From assembly GCF_040580765.1 (NCBI RefSeq), contig NZ_CP158687.1, forward strand, positions 868,001 through 932,000: a DNA stretch of 64,000 bases, written 5' to 3'. A program made the translations under genes and the position numbers. Below the pieces are notes generated by a model. That model searched no databases and was not told the origin of the DNA. It was given only the letters and a program-made list of their open reading frames with translations. Source of the stretch: Lentibacter algarum. Its GTDB lineage: Bacteria; Pseudomonadota; Alphaproteobacteria; Rhodobacterales; Rhodobacteraceae. Shown one piece after another: positions 18,844 through 27,242 of this stretch; position 1 is the first letter of the stretch; every line of letters starts with the position of its first letter.

Positions 18844-18910
18844 GGGGGGAGAGTAGCGGGAACCCGCCGAGCTGGCGAGAGGGTTAATGCGAGTGATTTG
18901 GGGGAAATGC

Positions 18911-18953
18911 AGGGGGGTGAAAAGCGTGCACAACCCGTGCACAACCCGTGCAC
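18911..18953 (+). repeat. Phased GTGCAC element, copy A
   Basis: A 43-bp block containing three GTGCAC palindromes at 18926, 18937 and 18948, exactly 11 bp apart, preceded by AGGGGGGTGAAAAGC. A second copy at 40960-41002 matches at 39 of 43 positions with the same 11-bp phasing. One helical turn between palindromes suggests a multimeric DNA-binding protein. It lies upstream of the lipoprotein gene, pointing away from it. Confidence 0.75.
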
Positions 18954-19196
18954 CGGGGGAACGGGGTTTTGGCTGGGGGAGGGGGATTAAGGGAGCGTGC
19001 GGTGGGGGCTACGACTGTAATCATCGTTGCTCGGCTTGGTCGAGCTGCGCCCGACCCGCCCCATGGACGGGCGCATTGTAACCAGTGTGCTTGGTTAGGT
19101 GTTCGGGGGGCTTGTTGGTATAGCGGTGAGTGCGCCGACCCAGTGTCGTGCGCAGCTCTTACCAAGTCAAAATTCAATAACTAACACTTGTATCGC
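18954..19196. other. Non-coding spacer between repeat element and PIN-like gene
   Basis: This is the rest of a 353-bp gap. It is G-rich at the left and becomes AT-rich toward the PIN-like gene stop. Short open frames exist but none has a ribosome site or recognisable product. A segment around 19110-19140 looks like a tRNA D-arm but cannot be folded into a tRNA. I see no terminator with a T-run. Confidence 0.4.
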
Positions 19197-20021
19197 CTAT
19201 TGAAATCTCCACTGCTTGATAGCAGGCCGAATTTTTGCCTGTTCAATAGGCAAAACCCCTGCAATTTGCGCAAACTCTTTTGGGGAATAGACTTTAGTTC
19301 GAGTCCCTAAGAGATTGCTGTTTTCTTCCACTTGCCGAAAGGCTTTGATGAAACCATCATCTGCGGTAAGGAAAACATCAATTCCAAATGAATCACAGAC
19401 AATGTAGTGCCAAAGGTCCGAGGTTTGTTTCTTGCCTCGGATGTGTTTGAGTAGTTTGGAATGGCGACCAACATCAACTAAGCAATCTGAAATGTTAGGG
19501 TTTTGATTTGAGTTGATAATATAACTGGGAGTGAATTTTATGCGCGGGCATATTCCATTGAGATGGAGATATTGAATTCCGTGGTCCAGCTTCTTGGTTC
19601 CGTGATATTCAGCGTGAGTGTTTTTAGCGCCCAACATTTCGCTACTGATTGAGGGGATTTGAACAAACTCGATCTCACCTTTGCGCGCTAATTCGCAGAT
19701 GGCAGCTAGGTAATCGACTTCATTTGATAGCCTAGCTTTATGGTTTGGTCGAACTACAAACCAACGTTTTTGCGGCCAAGAGTTAGAGCTGTTCTCTTGA
19801 GCAGACAATTGTTCTTCCATAATTCGTTCGTCTGCCAGAAGTTGCCTTACCTGAGTATCTAAGACCATCCTGAGCTTCGGTCGAACCAAATTCTGTTTGG
19901 CTTTGAAGTTGCGTTCGTTTGCCTTATTGATAAGCGCAAGGCCGAACTCTTGGAGTTTGACTGGAGAACTTATAATTCGGGCTTTAAAGCCTAATATGAG
20001 CCTCTTTAGCGTTCCCCTCAA
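19197..20021 (-). CDS. Stand-alone PIN-like domain protein (possible nuclease)
   Basis: A 274-residue protein, noticeably AT-rich beside its neighbours. The central and C-terminal part fits a PIN fold: MVLDTQV with a first acidic residue near 54, SDLWHYIVCDSFGIDVFLTADDGF with two more toward the end, and acidic residues between. PIN proteins are Mg-dependent RNases or their inactive relatives; the exact family is not clear. It starts at TTG 20021, overlapping the parE stop as TTGA, with GGAG 8 bp upstream inside parE, so it is probably coupled to parE translation. No antitoxin-like partner is adjacent. Confidence 0.6.
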   Translation of the reverse strand: MRGTLKRLILGFKARIISSPVKLQEFGLALINKANERNFKAKQNLVRPKLRMVLDTQVRQLLADERIMEEQLSAQENSSNSWPQKRWFVVRPNHKARLSNEVDYLAAICELARKGEIEFVQIPSISSEMLGAKNTHAEYHGTKKLDHGIQYLHLNGICPRIKFTPSYIINSNQNPNISDCLVDVGRHSKLLKHIRGKKQTSDLWHYIVCDSFGIDVFLTADDGFIKAFRQVEENSNLLGTRTKVYSPKEFAQIAGVLPIEQAKIRPAIKQWRFQ

Positions 20022-21979
20022 ACATCCAGCTCCTCAACAAACCGTGCATTCTCCGAGATATACTGGAAGCGCAGCTCTGGTTTTTTGCCCATGAGCCGCT
20101 CCACCAAGTCGCCCGTTTGGCCCGGTTCGTCCTCGTCAATCGTGACCCTGATCAACTTCCGTGATTTCGGGTCCATCGTGGTTTCTTTGAGGTCTTTCGC
20201 GTCCATCTCGCCAAGGCCTTTGAAGCGCTGCACGTCGATTTTGCCTTTGCCGCCGAGGCCCTTGTCCATCATGCGCTCTTTTTCCGCATCATCGGCGACA
20301 TACAAGCGCCGTGCGCCTTGGGTGAGGCGGTAGAGGGGCGGGCAGGCGAGGTAGAGGTGGCCGTGGTCGATCATCGGGCGCATCTGGGTGAAGAAGAAGG
20401 TCATCAGGAGCGCGGCGATATGGGCGCCGTCGACGTCCGCATCTGTCATGATGATGACTTTGTCGTAGCGCAGGTCATCGACGTTGAACTTTGTGCCGAG
20501 GCCGACGCCGAGCGCTTGGGTCAGGTCAGCGATCTCTTGGTTGGTTCCGATCTTGGAGGAGGCCGAGCCGAGGACGTTGAGGATTTTGCCGCGTAGGGGC
20601 AGGAGGGCTTGGTTGCGACGGTCGCGCGCCATTTTGGCGGAGCCGCCAGCGGAGTCGCCTTCCACGATGAAGAGCTCGGTGCCTTCGCGGGTTTTGGAGG
20701 AGCAGTCGGTGAGCTTGCCAGGGAGGCGGAGTTTTTGGGTCGCGGTTTTGCGCGAGGTCTCTTTTTCTTGGCGACGGCGCAGGCGCTCTTCGGCTCTGAG
20801 CACCAAGAAATCAAGGATCGCGCCTGCGGATTTGGTATCGGCGGCGAGCCAGTTGTCAAAGTGATCGCGCACCGAGTTTTCGACCATGCGCTGCGCTTCC
20901 ACTGTTGCGAGGCGGTCTTTGGTCTGGCCGACAAATTCGGGCTCGCGGATGAAGCAGCTGACAAGTGCGCCTGCGCCTGTGGTGAGGTCTTCGCGGGTGA
21001 TTTGCGCGGCCTTTTTGTTGCCGACAAGTTCGCCGTAGGCCTTGATGCCTTTGAGGATCGCGGCCCAGAAGCCGGCCTCGTGTGTGCCGCCTTCGGGTGT
21101 GGGCACGGTGTTACAGTAGCTCTGGATGAAGCCGTCGCGTGAGGGTGTCCAGTTGATCGCCCATTCGACTTTGCCGGGGCGCTCGAACTTCTCAAAGGAC
21201 ACTGTGCCAGCGAAGGGGTTTTCTGAGTAGGTGGTTGCGCCGCCCATGACTTCTTTTAGGTAGTCAGCCAAGCCACCTGGGAAGTGGAATGTCGCTTCTT
21301 TGGGGGTGTCGCCGTCTGTTTGGGCAGTTTTCCAGCGTATTTCGACGCCAGAGAAAAGGTAAGCCTTGGAGCGGGCCATCGCAAAGAGGCGGGAGGCTTT
21401 GAGCTTGAGGGAGCCGAAGATTTCGGCGTCAGGGTGAAACGTTACGGAGGTGCCACGGCGGTTGGGCGCGGCGCCGATCTTGGCGAGCTTGCCTTGGGGC
21501 ACTCCACGGGAGAACTCCATGGCGAAAAGCTCTTTGTTGCGGGCGACTTCAACGCGCAGGTGATCAGACAATGCGTTGACCACAGAAGAGCCGACGCCGT
21601 GCAGGCCGCCCGAAGTTTCGTATGAGTCGCCCGAAAATTTGCCGCCCGCGTTGAGCGTGCAGAAGATGATTTCGAGCGCGGATTTGTTTGGATCAGACGG
21701 GTGCGGGCCTGTCGGGATGCCGCGGCCGTTGTCACGCACGCTCACATGGCCGTTTTCGTGCAGTTCGACTTCGATCCATGTGGCGTGGCCTGCAACGGCT
21801 TCGTCCATCGAGTTGTCGATAATTTCGGCGACCATGTGGTGCAGCGCGCGGTCGTCCTTGCCGCCGATATACATGCCGGGGCGCAGGCGGACGTGTTCCA
21901 TATCTTCGAGCACCTGAATGGAGGATGCGTCGTAGCTGTCGGGGCTTGCGCCCGCGCCGGAAAGGAGATCGTCTGACAT
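20018..21979 (-). CDS. parE: DNA topoisomerase IV subunit B
   Basis: ATPase subunit of topoisomerase IV, which separates linked daughter chromosomes. In 653 residues: GHKL ATPase motifs EIIDNSMDEA, DNGRGIP and GGLHGVGSSVVNALS, then the Toprim EGDSAGGSAKMARDR and DADVDGAHI. The length and SSKTREGTELFIVEGDSAGG context fit ParE rather than the longer GyrB. The gene points against murD and the dcw cluster. Its 3' end carries the overlapping PIN-like gene. Confidence 0.93.
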   Translation of the reverse strand: MSDDLLSGAGASPDSYDASSIQVLEDMEHVRLRPGMYIGGKDDRALHHMVAEIIDNSMDEAVAGHATWIEVELHENGHVSVRDNGRGIPTGPHPSDPNKSALEIIFCTLNAGGKFSGDSYETSGGLHGVGSSVVNALSDHLRVEVARNKELFAMEFSRGVPQGKLAKIGAAPNRRGTSVTFHPDAEIFGSLKLKASRLFAMARSKAYLFSGVEIRWKTAQTDGDTPKEATFHFPGGLADYLKEVMGGATTYSENPFAGTVSFEKFERPGKVEWAINWTPSRDGFIQSYCNTVPTPEGGTHEAGFWAAILKGIKAYGELVGNKKAAQITREDLTTGAGALVSCFIREPEFVGQTKDRLATVEAQRMVENSVRDHFDNWLAADTKSAGAILDFLVLRAEERLRRRQEKETSRKTATQKLRLPGKLTDCSSKTREGTELFIVEGDSAGGSAKMARDRRNQALLPLRGKILNVLGSASSKIGTNQEIADLTQALGVGLGTKFNVDDLRYDKVIIMTDADVDGAHIAALLMTFFFTQMRPMIDHGHLYLACPPLYRLTQGARRLYVADDAEKERMMDKGLGGKGKIDVQRFKGLGEMDAKDLKETTMDPKSRKLIRVTIDEDEPGQTGDLVERLMGKKPELRFQYISENARFVEELDV

Positions 21980-22228
21980 GTACCGCTGCTCGTCTTGTTA
22001 TGGGTTTTGGCTATTATGGCAGAGGAGACGTGGGCAGGGAAGTGGGCAAGGACCATTCGTCTTTTTCTTTCTCGAAATATCCCGGGAGAGCGCGAGCGGC
22101 AGCGCCCTCTCGCATCGGTCGGATTTGCGACGCAAATTCGAGGCGCTTTGCGCAGCATGAGCGGCCCTTCGCGTGCTTTGAGTGCTAAATTGCTTGCTCA
22201 AAAGGCCACATTGCGCATAAAGGAGCGC

Positions 22229-22699
22229 ATGAGCCAAAGTGATACAGATAAACCCTGCACCACCGCCCATCTTTTGCCAAGCACAGGGCGGTCCTTGCCG
22301 ATTGCTATGTTGCGTGGACGAGAGGCTATTATGGCGCCTTACAGGCAGATGCTGTCCAAAATCGGCGTGACCGAACAGCAGTGGCGCGTGATGCGCGTGC
22401 TGGATGAGCGCGGTAGAATGGATCCGAAAGAGATTGCCGAGGCCGCTTGTTTGCTCAACCCGTCTCTGACTCGGATCATGCAGCTGCTGGAGAAGAAGGG
22501 GCTGATTGCTCGCAAAGGCAACCCTGAAGATCGCCGTCGTGTGCATGTGGAAATCACAGCAGCAGGGCGCGATATGTTGGTTGCGGCGCAGCCAGAGAGC
22601 CTTGAGATCGCCGAAAAGCTGCGCGCACGCGTGGGGCAAGACAAGCTGGATGAGCTTCTTGATTTGTTGAACAGCCTTGCGGAAAACGGTCTGGAGTAA
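22229..22699 (+). CDS. HpaR-type MarR transcriptional regulator
   Basis: A 156-residue winged-helix regulator. SLPIAMLRGREAIMAPYRQML followed by GVTEQQWRVMRVLDE and LNPSLTRIMQLLEKKGLIARK matches the HpaR subgroup of MarR, whose known members control homoprotocatechuate catabolism through phenolic ligands. No hpa genes are nearby; instead a luxI gene follows 175 bp downstream. The chosen ATG has AGGAG only 3 bp upstream; the frame is open far upstream (to 21995), but family alignments start about here. It may control luxI through the dyad in between. Confidence 0.82.
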   Translation: MSQSDTDKPCTTAHLLPSTGRSLPIAMLRGREAIMAPYRQMLSKIGVTEQQWRVMRVLDERGRMDPKEIAEAACLLNPSLTRIMQLLEKKGLIARKGNPEDRRRVHVEITAAGRDMLVAAQPESLEIAEKLRARVGQDKLDELLDLLNSLAENGLE

Positions 22700-22788
22700 C
22701 TCCTGCTCTCTTTCTGAGCTGCTTTTCAGTTTAGCTCCACCTTTACAGCGTTAACCTTATTTTTGAGCGGGTTGGATCATTTTGGCTT

Positions 22789-22813
22789 GAAATACAACCT
22801 TAAGTTGTATTTC
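22789..22813. promoter_or_regulatory. Perfect 10-bp dyad between hpaR-like gene and luxI
   Basis: GAAATACAAC and GTTGTATTTC are separated by CTTAA. The dyad is 62 bp before the luxI start. The arms are AT-rich and lack a T-run, so an operator is likelier than a terminator. MarR-family sites are often dyads of this size. A LuxR-type lux box is 20 bp with little or no gap and fits less well. Confidence 0.6.
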
Positions 22814-22874
22814 CTGAACAAACTGCCACGGGTAAAACAGATTTCGCGCGGCAGCCTGTCTGGGGGCTTTTCAT

Positions 22875-23501
22875 ATGTGGAACCGTATTGTTGTGACCGA
22901 CCAAAACAGAGGCGTTTATGGCGCGCTTGTGCATGACCATTTGCGCAAACGACGCCTGTTGTTTCACGAAAAGCTCGGGTGGGACATTCCGCGCAGTGCG
23001 CATATCGAGCAGGACCAATATGACCGCGCCGAGACAGTTTATATTTTGGTCGAGCGGGGCGGGCTTGTGGAAGGCTATGCGAGGCTTTTGCCGACATTGG
23101 CGCGGGTGTCTTACGGCTCTGTCGAGTTTAGCTACATGATGCGCGATGCAACGCTTGGGTTGCTGCCAGGTATTCCGCCTTCGATACTTGGCGCACGGCC
23201 TGCGCCGCAAGCGGAGGGTGTATGGGAGATCAGCCGTGTTGAAGCTGCGGGCAGGGGGGCTTTGCAGGCGCTGTTCTTGACGATTGCAGAGTATATGGAG
23301 CAGGTGGAGGCGGTGGAACTTCTGGCGTTTACCCGCAAAAACTTTGGCGCGATTGTGCGGAGTATCGGTTTTGATGCAGCCGAGATCGGTGCGCATGTGG
23401 ATTATGGTGGGCGGCCCTATTGTGCGATCAGTATGACATGGGGTGGCGCACCAGAGACAGCACCTGTGGCCGAAGACCTGCCGATGCGGATGGCAGGGTA
23501 G
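22875..23501 (+). CDS. luxI: LuxI-family acyl-homoserine-lactone synthase
   Basis: Makes an N-acyl-homoserine lactone signal from S-adenosylmethionine and an acyl donor. All positions invariant in this family are present in the 208 residues: basic 26-27, F30, W36, D47, D50, R70 (in YARLLPT), E118 and R121 (in WEISR). The middle segment around 75-110 differs from textbook LuxI (no P-x-ML-x-x-x-F block), so the acyl chain cannot be predicted. No luxR lies within the window, which makes this an orphan synthase; the neighbour is an HpaR-type MarR. Confidence 0.85.
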   Translation: MWNRIVVTDQNRGVYGALVHDHLRKRRLLFHEKLGWDIPRSAHIEQDQYDRAETVYILVERGGLVEGYARLLPTLARVSYGSVEFSYMMRDATLGLLPGIPPSILGARPAPQAEGVWEISRVEAAGRGALQALFLTIAEYMEQVEAVELLAFTRKNFGAIVRSIGFDAAEIGAHVDYGGRPYCAISMTWGGAPETAPVAEDLPMRMAG

Positions 23502-23546
23502 GCGAGAACGCTTGACACCTGCGAAGAGCAAGCCACACTCCGAAAA

Positions 23547-25526
23547 ATGAGCGAACAAGGTTTACGAGAGATCATTGATATTCCTGATTTGGGAATAGTC
23601 ATGTCTGATGGGGTGCGTCTTTCGGCGCGGGTGTGGATGCCTGTTGATGCGGGGGAGGACCCTGTGCCAGCAGTTTTGGAGCACTTGCCCTATCGTAAGC
23701 GCGACGGCACATGTGCGCGGGACGAGATCAGCCATCCTTGGATGGCGGCGCGCGGCTATGCCATGGTGCGGGTCGATATGCGCGGCAATGGTGACAGCTA
23801 TGGCCATATGGAGGACGAATACACCCAGCAAGAGCTAGAGGATGCCTGTGAGGTGATCCACTGGCTTGCTGCTCAGGACTGGTGTAGCGGGACTGTGGGG
23901 ATGCAAGGGATCAGCTGGGGCGGGTTCAACTGCCTTCAAACGGCTTATCTGCAGCCCGAGCCGCTCAAGGCGGTGATTTCGATCTGCTCCACTGTAGACC
24001 GCTTTGCTGATGACATCCATTACAAGGGCGGGTGCCTGCTCAATGAAAACCTTGCATGGTCTTCGACCATGTGGGCCTATTCCTCTCGCCCACCTGATCC
24101 CGCGTTGCGAGAGGATTGGCGCGAAATTTGGATGGAGCGGTTGAAGTGCGAGCCTTTCCTGATTGCCAACTGGCTTAAGCATCAAAGGCGCGACACTTTC
24201 TGGATGCATGGCTCTGTCTGTGAGGACTTTAGCCGCATTAAGGCCAAGGTTTTGGCCATCGGGGGCTGGGCCGACGGCTATAAGAACGCGGTCCCTGCTT
24301 TGATTGAAAACATCGAAGGCGCGAAAGGGATCAGTGGGCCTTGGGTGCATCTCTATCCACATATCGCTACGCCGGAGCCACGGATCGGCTTTCTTCAAGA
24401 GGCCAAGCGCTGGTGGGATAAGTGGCTGAAGGGGATCGAGACGGGGGTCGAGAGCGACCCTGCGTTTCGCGGCTATCTGATGGAGGGCTATCGACCCAGC
24501 CGTTTCAATGCGCCGCGAGAGGGCGTTTGGTTGGCTGATGCCACGAGTAGCGGGGAAATGTGTGAGTATCCTCTTGGCCCAGATGGGCGGCTCGGCTCCG
24601 AGGGCGAGACGCATGTTGAGATTGCTTCGCCGCAGCACTGTGGGCTTGGAGGCGGAGAGTATTACGCTATTGGCCGTGGGCCAGAGCTTTCGGACGATCA
24701 GCGGGTGGATGACCTATACTCCGCTGTTTGGACGGGGCCTGCGCTTGCGCGCTCTGTTGATATTATGGGGCGGCCGAAGCTGCGCCTCACTTTGGCAAGT
24801 GAAACGGCGCAAGGGCAGGTATGTGTGCGCCTTAACCATGTGCATCCAGACGGTGCGAGCACGAGGATCAGCTTTGGCGTTCTTAATCTGACGCATCGCG
24901 AGAGCTCGGCGGCCCCCGAGGAGATGCCGATTGGAAAGCCTGTCGAGCTTGAGATCGAGCTTGATCACATCGCCTATCGTGTGCCTGAGGGGCATCGCAT
25001 TGCTGTGGCGGTGTCGACAGCCTATTGGCCCTTGATCTGGCCTTCGCCTGAAGCGGGGCGTGTGACTGTGAGTGGTGGGGCTTTGCGGCTGCCAGAGCGG
25101 GCTTTGGCAGTAGCGGACGAGTGGAGCTTTGAAGAGGCGACGGGTGCGGACGGTTGGCAAACAGAAGAGCTGCGCGCGCCACGCAACGAGAAGCGAGAGA
25201 TTACGGACCACGAGACGGGGCTGATCACGCTGATTATCAACGACGACTTTGGCAAGCGCCGTGACAATGCGCATGGGCTTGTGAGCGGTGGGGTGTCACG
25301 GGAGACTTGGGTGATTCACCCTGATGACCCGCTTTCGGCGCGGGGGAGCACGCATTGGACGGAAGAAACCGAACGCGGCGACATAATATTGCGCACGGAA
25401 ACCTACGCAGAGATGAAAAGTGACCGTGACACCTTTTATGTCAGTGGGCGTCTTGAAGCCTATGAGAACAACGTCCTGATCTATGCGCGCGATGTTGAGG
25501 AGGCCATCGCCCGCGATATGATGTGA
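23547..25526 (+). CDS. CocE/NonD-family hydrolase (X-Pro peptidase S15 type)
   Basis: A 659-residue alpha/beta hydrolase of the CocE/glutaryl-7-ACA acylase or X-prolyl dipeptidyl-peptidase kind. Seen: N-terminal MSDGVRLSARVW, RGNGDSYG, and the nucleophile elbow GISWGG near residue 118. A C-terminal jelly-roll domain with the RISFGVLNLTHR region follows. Substrate may be an ester, amide or peptide. The next gene, 120 bp on, is a peptide-type binding protein, so the enzyme probably acts on, or on breakdown products of, the compound that transporter imports. Confidence 0.85.
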   Translation: MSEQGLREIIDIPDLGIVMSDGVRLSARVWMPVDAGEDPVPAVLEHLPYRKRDGTCARDEISHPWMAARGYAMVRVDMRGNGDSYGHMEDEYTQQELEDACEVIHWLAAQDWCSGTVGMQGISWGGFNCLQTAYLQPEPLKAVISICSTVDRFADDIHYKGGCLLNENLAWSSTMWAYSSRPPDPALREDWREIWMERLKCEPFLIANWLKHQRRDTFWMHGSVCEDFSRIKAKVLAIGGWADGYKNAVPALIENIEGAKGISGPWVHLYPHIATPEPRIGFLQEAKRWWDKWLKGIETGVESDPAFRGYLMEGYRPSRFNAPREGVWLADATSSGEMCEYPLGPDGRLGSEGETHVEIASPQHCGLGGGEYYAIGRGPELSDDQRVDDLYSAVWTGPALARSVDIMGRPKLRLTLASETAQGQVCVRLNHVHPDGASTRISFGVLNLTHRESSAAPEEMPIGKPVELEIELDHIAYRVPEGHRIAVAVSTAYWPLIWPSPEAGRVTVSGGALRLPERALAVADEWSFEEATGADGWQTEELRAPRNEKREITDHETGLITLIINDDFGKRRDNAHGLVSGGVSRETWVIHPDDPLSARGSTHWTEETERGDIILRTETYAEMKSDRDTFYVSGRLEAYENNVLIYARDVEEAIARDMM

Positions 25527-25645
25527 GCGCCGCCACAAAACTGTCACGAGAAAATCCTTGCTGTCTTAGCAGCAATCGGCTTTCCTTGACTCAGCAATCA
25601 ACAAAAGCCGCCTCGAAGCGGCGAGACTTTCAACGGGAGAAGAGA

Positions 25646-27229
25646 ATGACCAACGAACTTGATTATCTTAAAAAACGTGTGGCCCAAGGCAAACTTTCGC
25701 GACGCGACTTTATGGGCAAGGCCAGCGCGCTGGGCGTAACGGCGGCAGCGGCAACCACAATGCTGGCAGACGCGGCTTATGCGGAAGGCCCCAAAAAAGG
25801 CGGCGTGTTCAAGCTCGGTTCTGTCGGTGGGGAAAGCACAAACTCGCTTGATCCTGCGACATATGCCAGCCAAGTGCCGTTTCACAACGGCCGCCAATTT
25901 GGTGAAACGCTTGTGGAAGTTGGTGCGGACGGCGGACTTGCGCCAAAGCTCGCTGAGAGCTTTGAGAGCTCAGCCGATGCGAAGACCTGGATGTTCAAGA
26001 TCCGGAAGGATGTCGAGTTTCACAATGGCAAGACCATGACCCCAGAGGATGTGCTTCAAACGATGGAGCGCCACTCGAATGAAGAGTCAAAATCTGGTGC
26101 GCTTGGCATCATGAAGGGTATTTCAAGCGTCAGCATCGATGGAGATTCACTCAAGGTTGAGCTGAATGAAGCCAACGCGGATTTGCCCTATCTGATCGCG
26201 GATTATCACCTTGTGGTTCAGCCAAACGGCGGCATGGACAATCCAGGAGCAGGTATTGGCACAGGGCCATTCAAGCTTGAGGCGGATGAGCCTGGCGTAC
26301 GTCACGTGTACTCTCGGAACGAAAACTACTGGGGTGATGCGGCGAACTACGATGGCGTTGAAATCATCGTTATCAATGATGCGACGGCGCGAACGGCTGC
26401 TCTTCAGTCTGGTCAGGTCCACGCGATCAACCGCGTCGAACCAAAAATTGCGGGTCTTCTTGGGCGCGCGCCAAACCTGACGGTGAATTCGACACCGGGC
26501 CGTGGGCACTATGTATTTATCATGCATGCCGACACAGCACCTTTTGACAACAACGAGCTGCGTATGGCGCTGAAGTATGCCATCAACCGCTCTGAGATCG
26601 TTGAGAAAATTTTGCAGGGCTATGGTTCTGTGGGCAATGACATGCCGATCAATGCGGCTTATCCGCTGTTTGACGCAAGCATCCCGCAGCGTGAATTTGA
26701 TCTTGCCAAAGCAGCAGAGCATTACAAAAAGTCTGGCCACGATGGCAGCCCGATCATCCTGCGCGTTGCGGATGGGGCTTTCCCGGGGGCTGTCGATGCG
26801 GCGGCGCTCTTCCAGCAGACAGCGGCACAGGCGGGTATTCCGCTTGAGATCAAGCGTGAGCCGAATGACGGCTATTGGTCAGAAGTTTGGAACAAGCAGC
26901 CGTTCTGCGCGAGCTATTGGGGCGGTCGTCCTGTACAGGACCAGATGTACACAACGGCCTATCTGTCTACGGCAGACTGGAATGACACAAACTTCAAGAA
27001 CGCCGAGTTTGACGATTTGCTTGTGAAGGCGCGTGCCGAGCTCGACACTGCCAAGCGCAAAGAGATGTACTCCAAAATGGGCATGATCGTGCGCAACGAG
27101 GGCGGCCTGATCTGCCCGATGTTCAACGACTTTGTCGATGCGGTTAGCAATGACGTTATGGGCTGGGAAACTGACCCGAACGCAGAGCTCATGAATGGAT
27201 ACATCACGCATAAAACATGGCTCGCGTAA
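25646..27229 (+). CDS. ABC transporter substrate-binding protein, DppA/OppA type
   Basis: Periplasmic family-5 solute-binding protein of 527 residues. The start at 25646 (GGGAGAAGAG before it) gives a Tat signal, LSRRDFMGKASALG, followed by a hydrophobic stretch and AYAEG; the longer frame from 25523 spoils this. The lobe motifs LAESFESSADAKTWMFKIR and RMALKYAINRSEIV are typical. The likely cargo is peptides or similar nitrogen compounds. It heads an ABC operon with two permeases and a double ATPase. Confidence 0.92.
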   Translation: MTNELDYLKKRVAQGKLSRRDFMGKASALGVTAAAATTMLADAAYAEGPKKGGVFKLGSVGGESTNSLDPATYASQVPFHNGRQFGETLVEVGADGGLAPKLAESFESSADAKTWMFKIRKDVEFHNGKTMTPEDVLQTMERHSNEESKSGALGIMKGISSVSIDGDSLKVELNEANADLPYLIADYHLVVQPNGGMDNPGAGIGTGPFKLEADEPGVRHVYSRNENYWGDAANYDGVEIIVINDATARTAALQSGQVHAINRVEPKIAGLLGRAPNLTVNSTPGRGHYVFIMHADTAPFDNNELRMALKYAINRSEIVEKILQGYGSVGNDMPINAAYPLFDASIPQREFDLAKAAEHYKKSGHDGSPIILRVADGAFPGAVDAAALFQQTAAQAGIPLEIKREPNDGYWSEVWNKQPFCASYWGGRPVQDQMYTTAYLSTADWNDTNFKNAEFDDLLVKARAELDTAKRKEMYSKMGMIVRNEGGLICPMFNDFVDAVSNDVMGWETDPNAELMNGYITHKTWLA

Positions 27230-27242
27230 GCGAGAGAGTTTC

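Noticed and set aside
19090..19165. tRNA-like D-arm sequence (TTGGTATAGCGGTGAG)
   Set aside because: No matching acceptor stem, anticodon arm or T-arm can be formed around it.
19295..19315. T-arm-like TTCGAGTCC
   Set aside because: It lies inside the PIN-like coding region and the surrounding bases do not fold as a tRNA.
22789..22813. The 25-bp dyad as a terminator of the MarR gene
   Set aside because: AT-rich stem without a T-run; an operator is the better reading.
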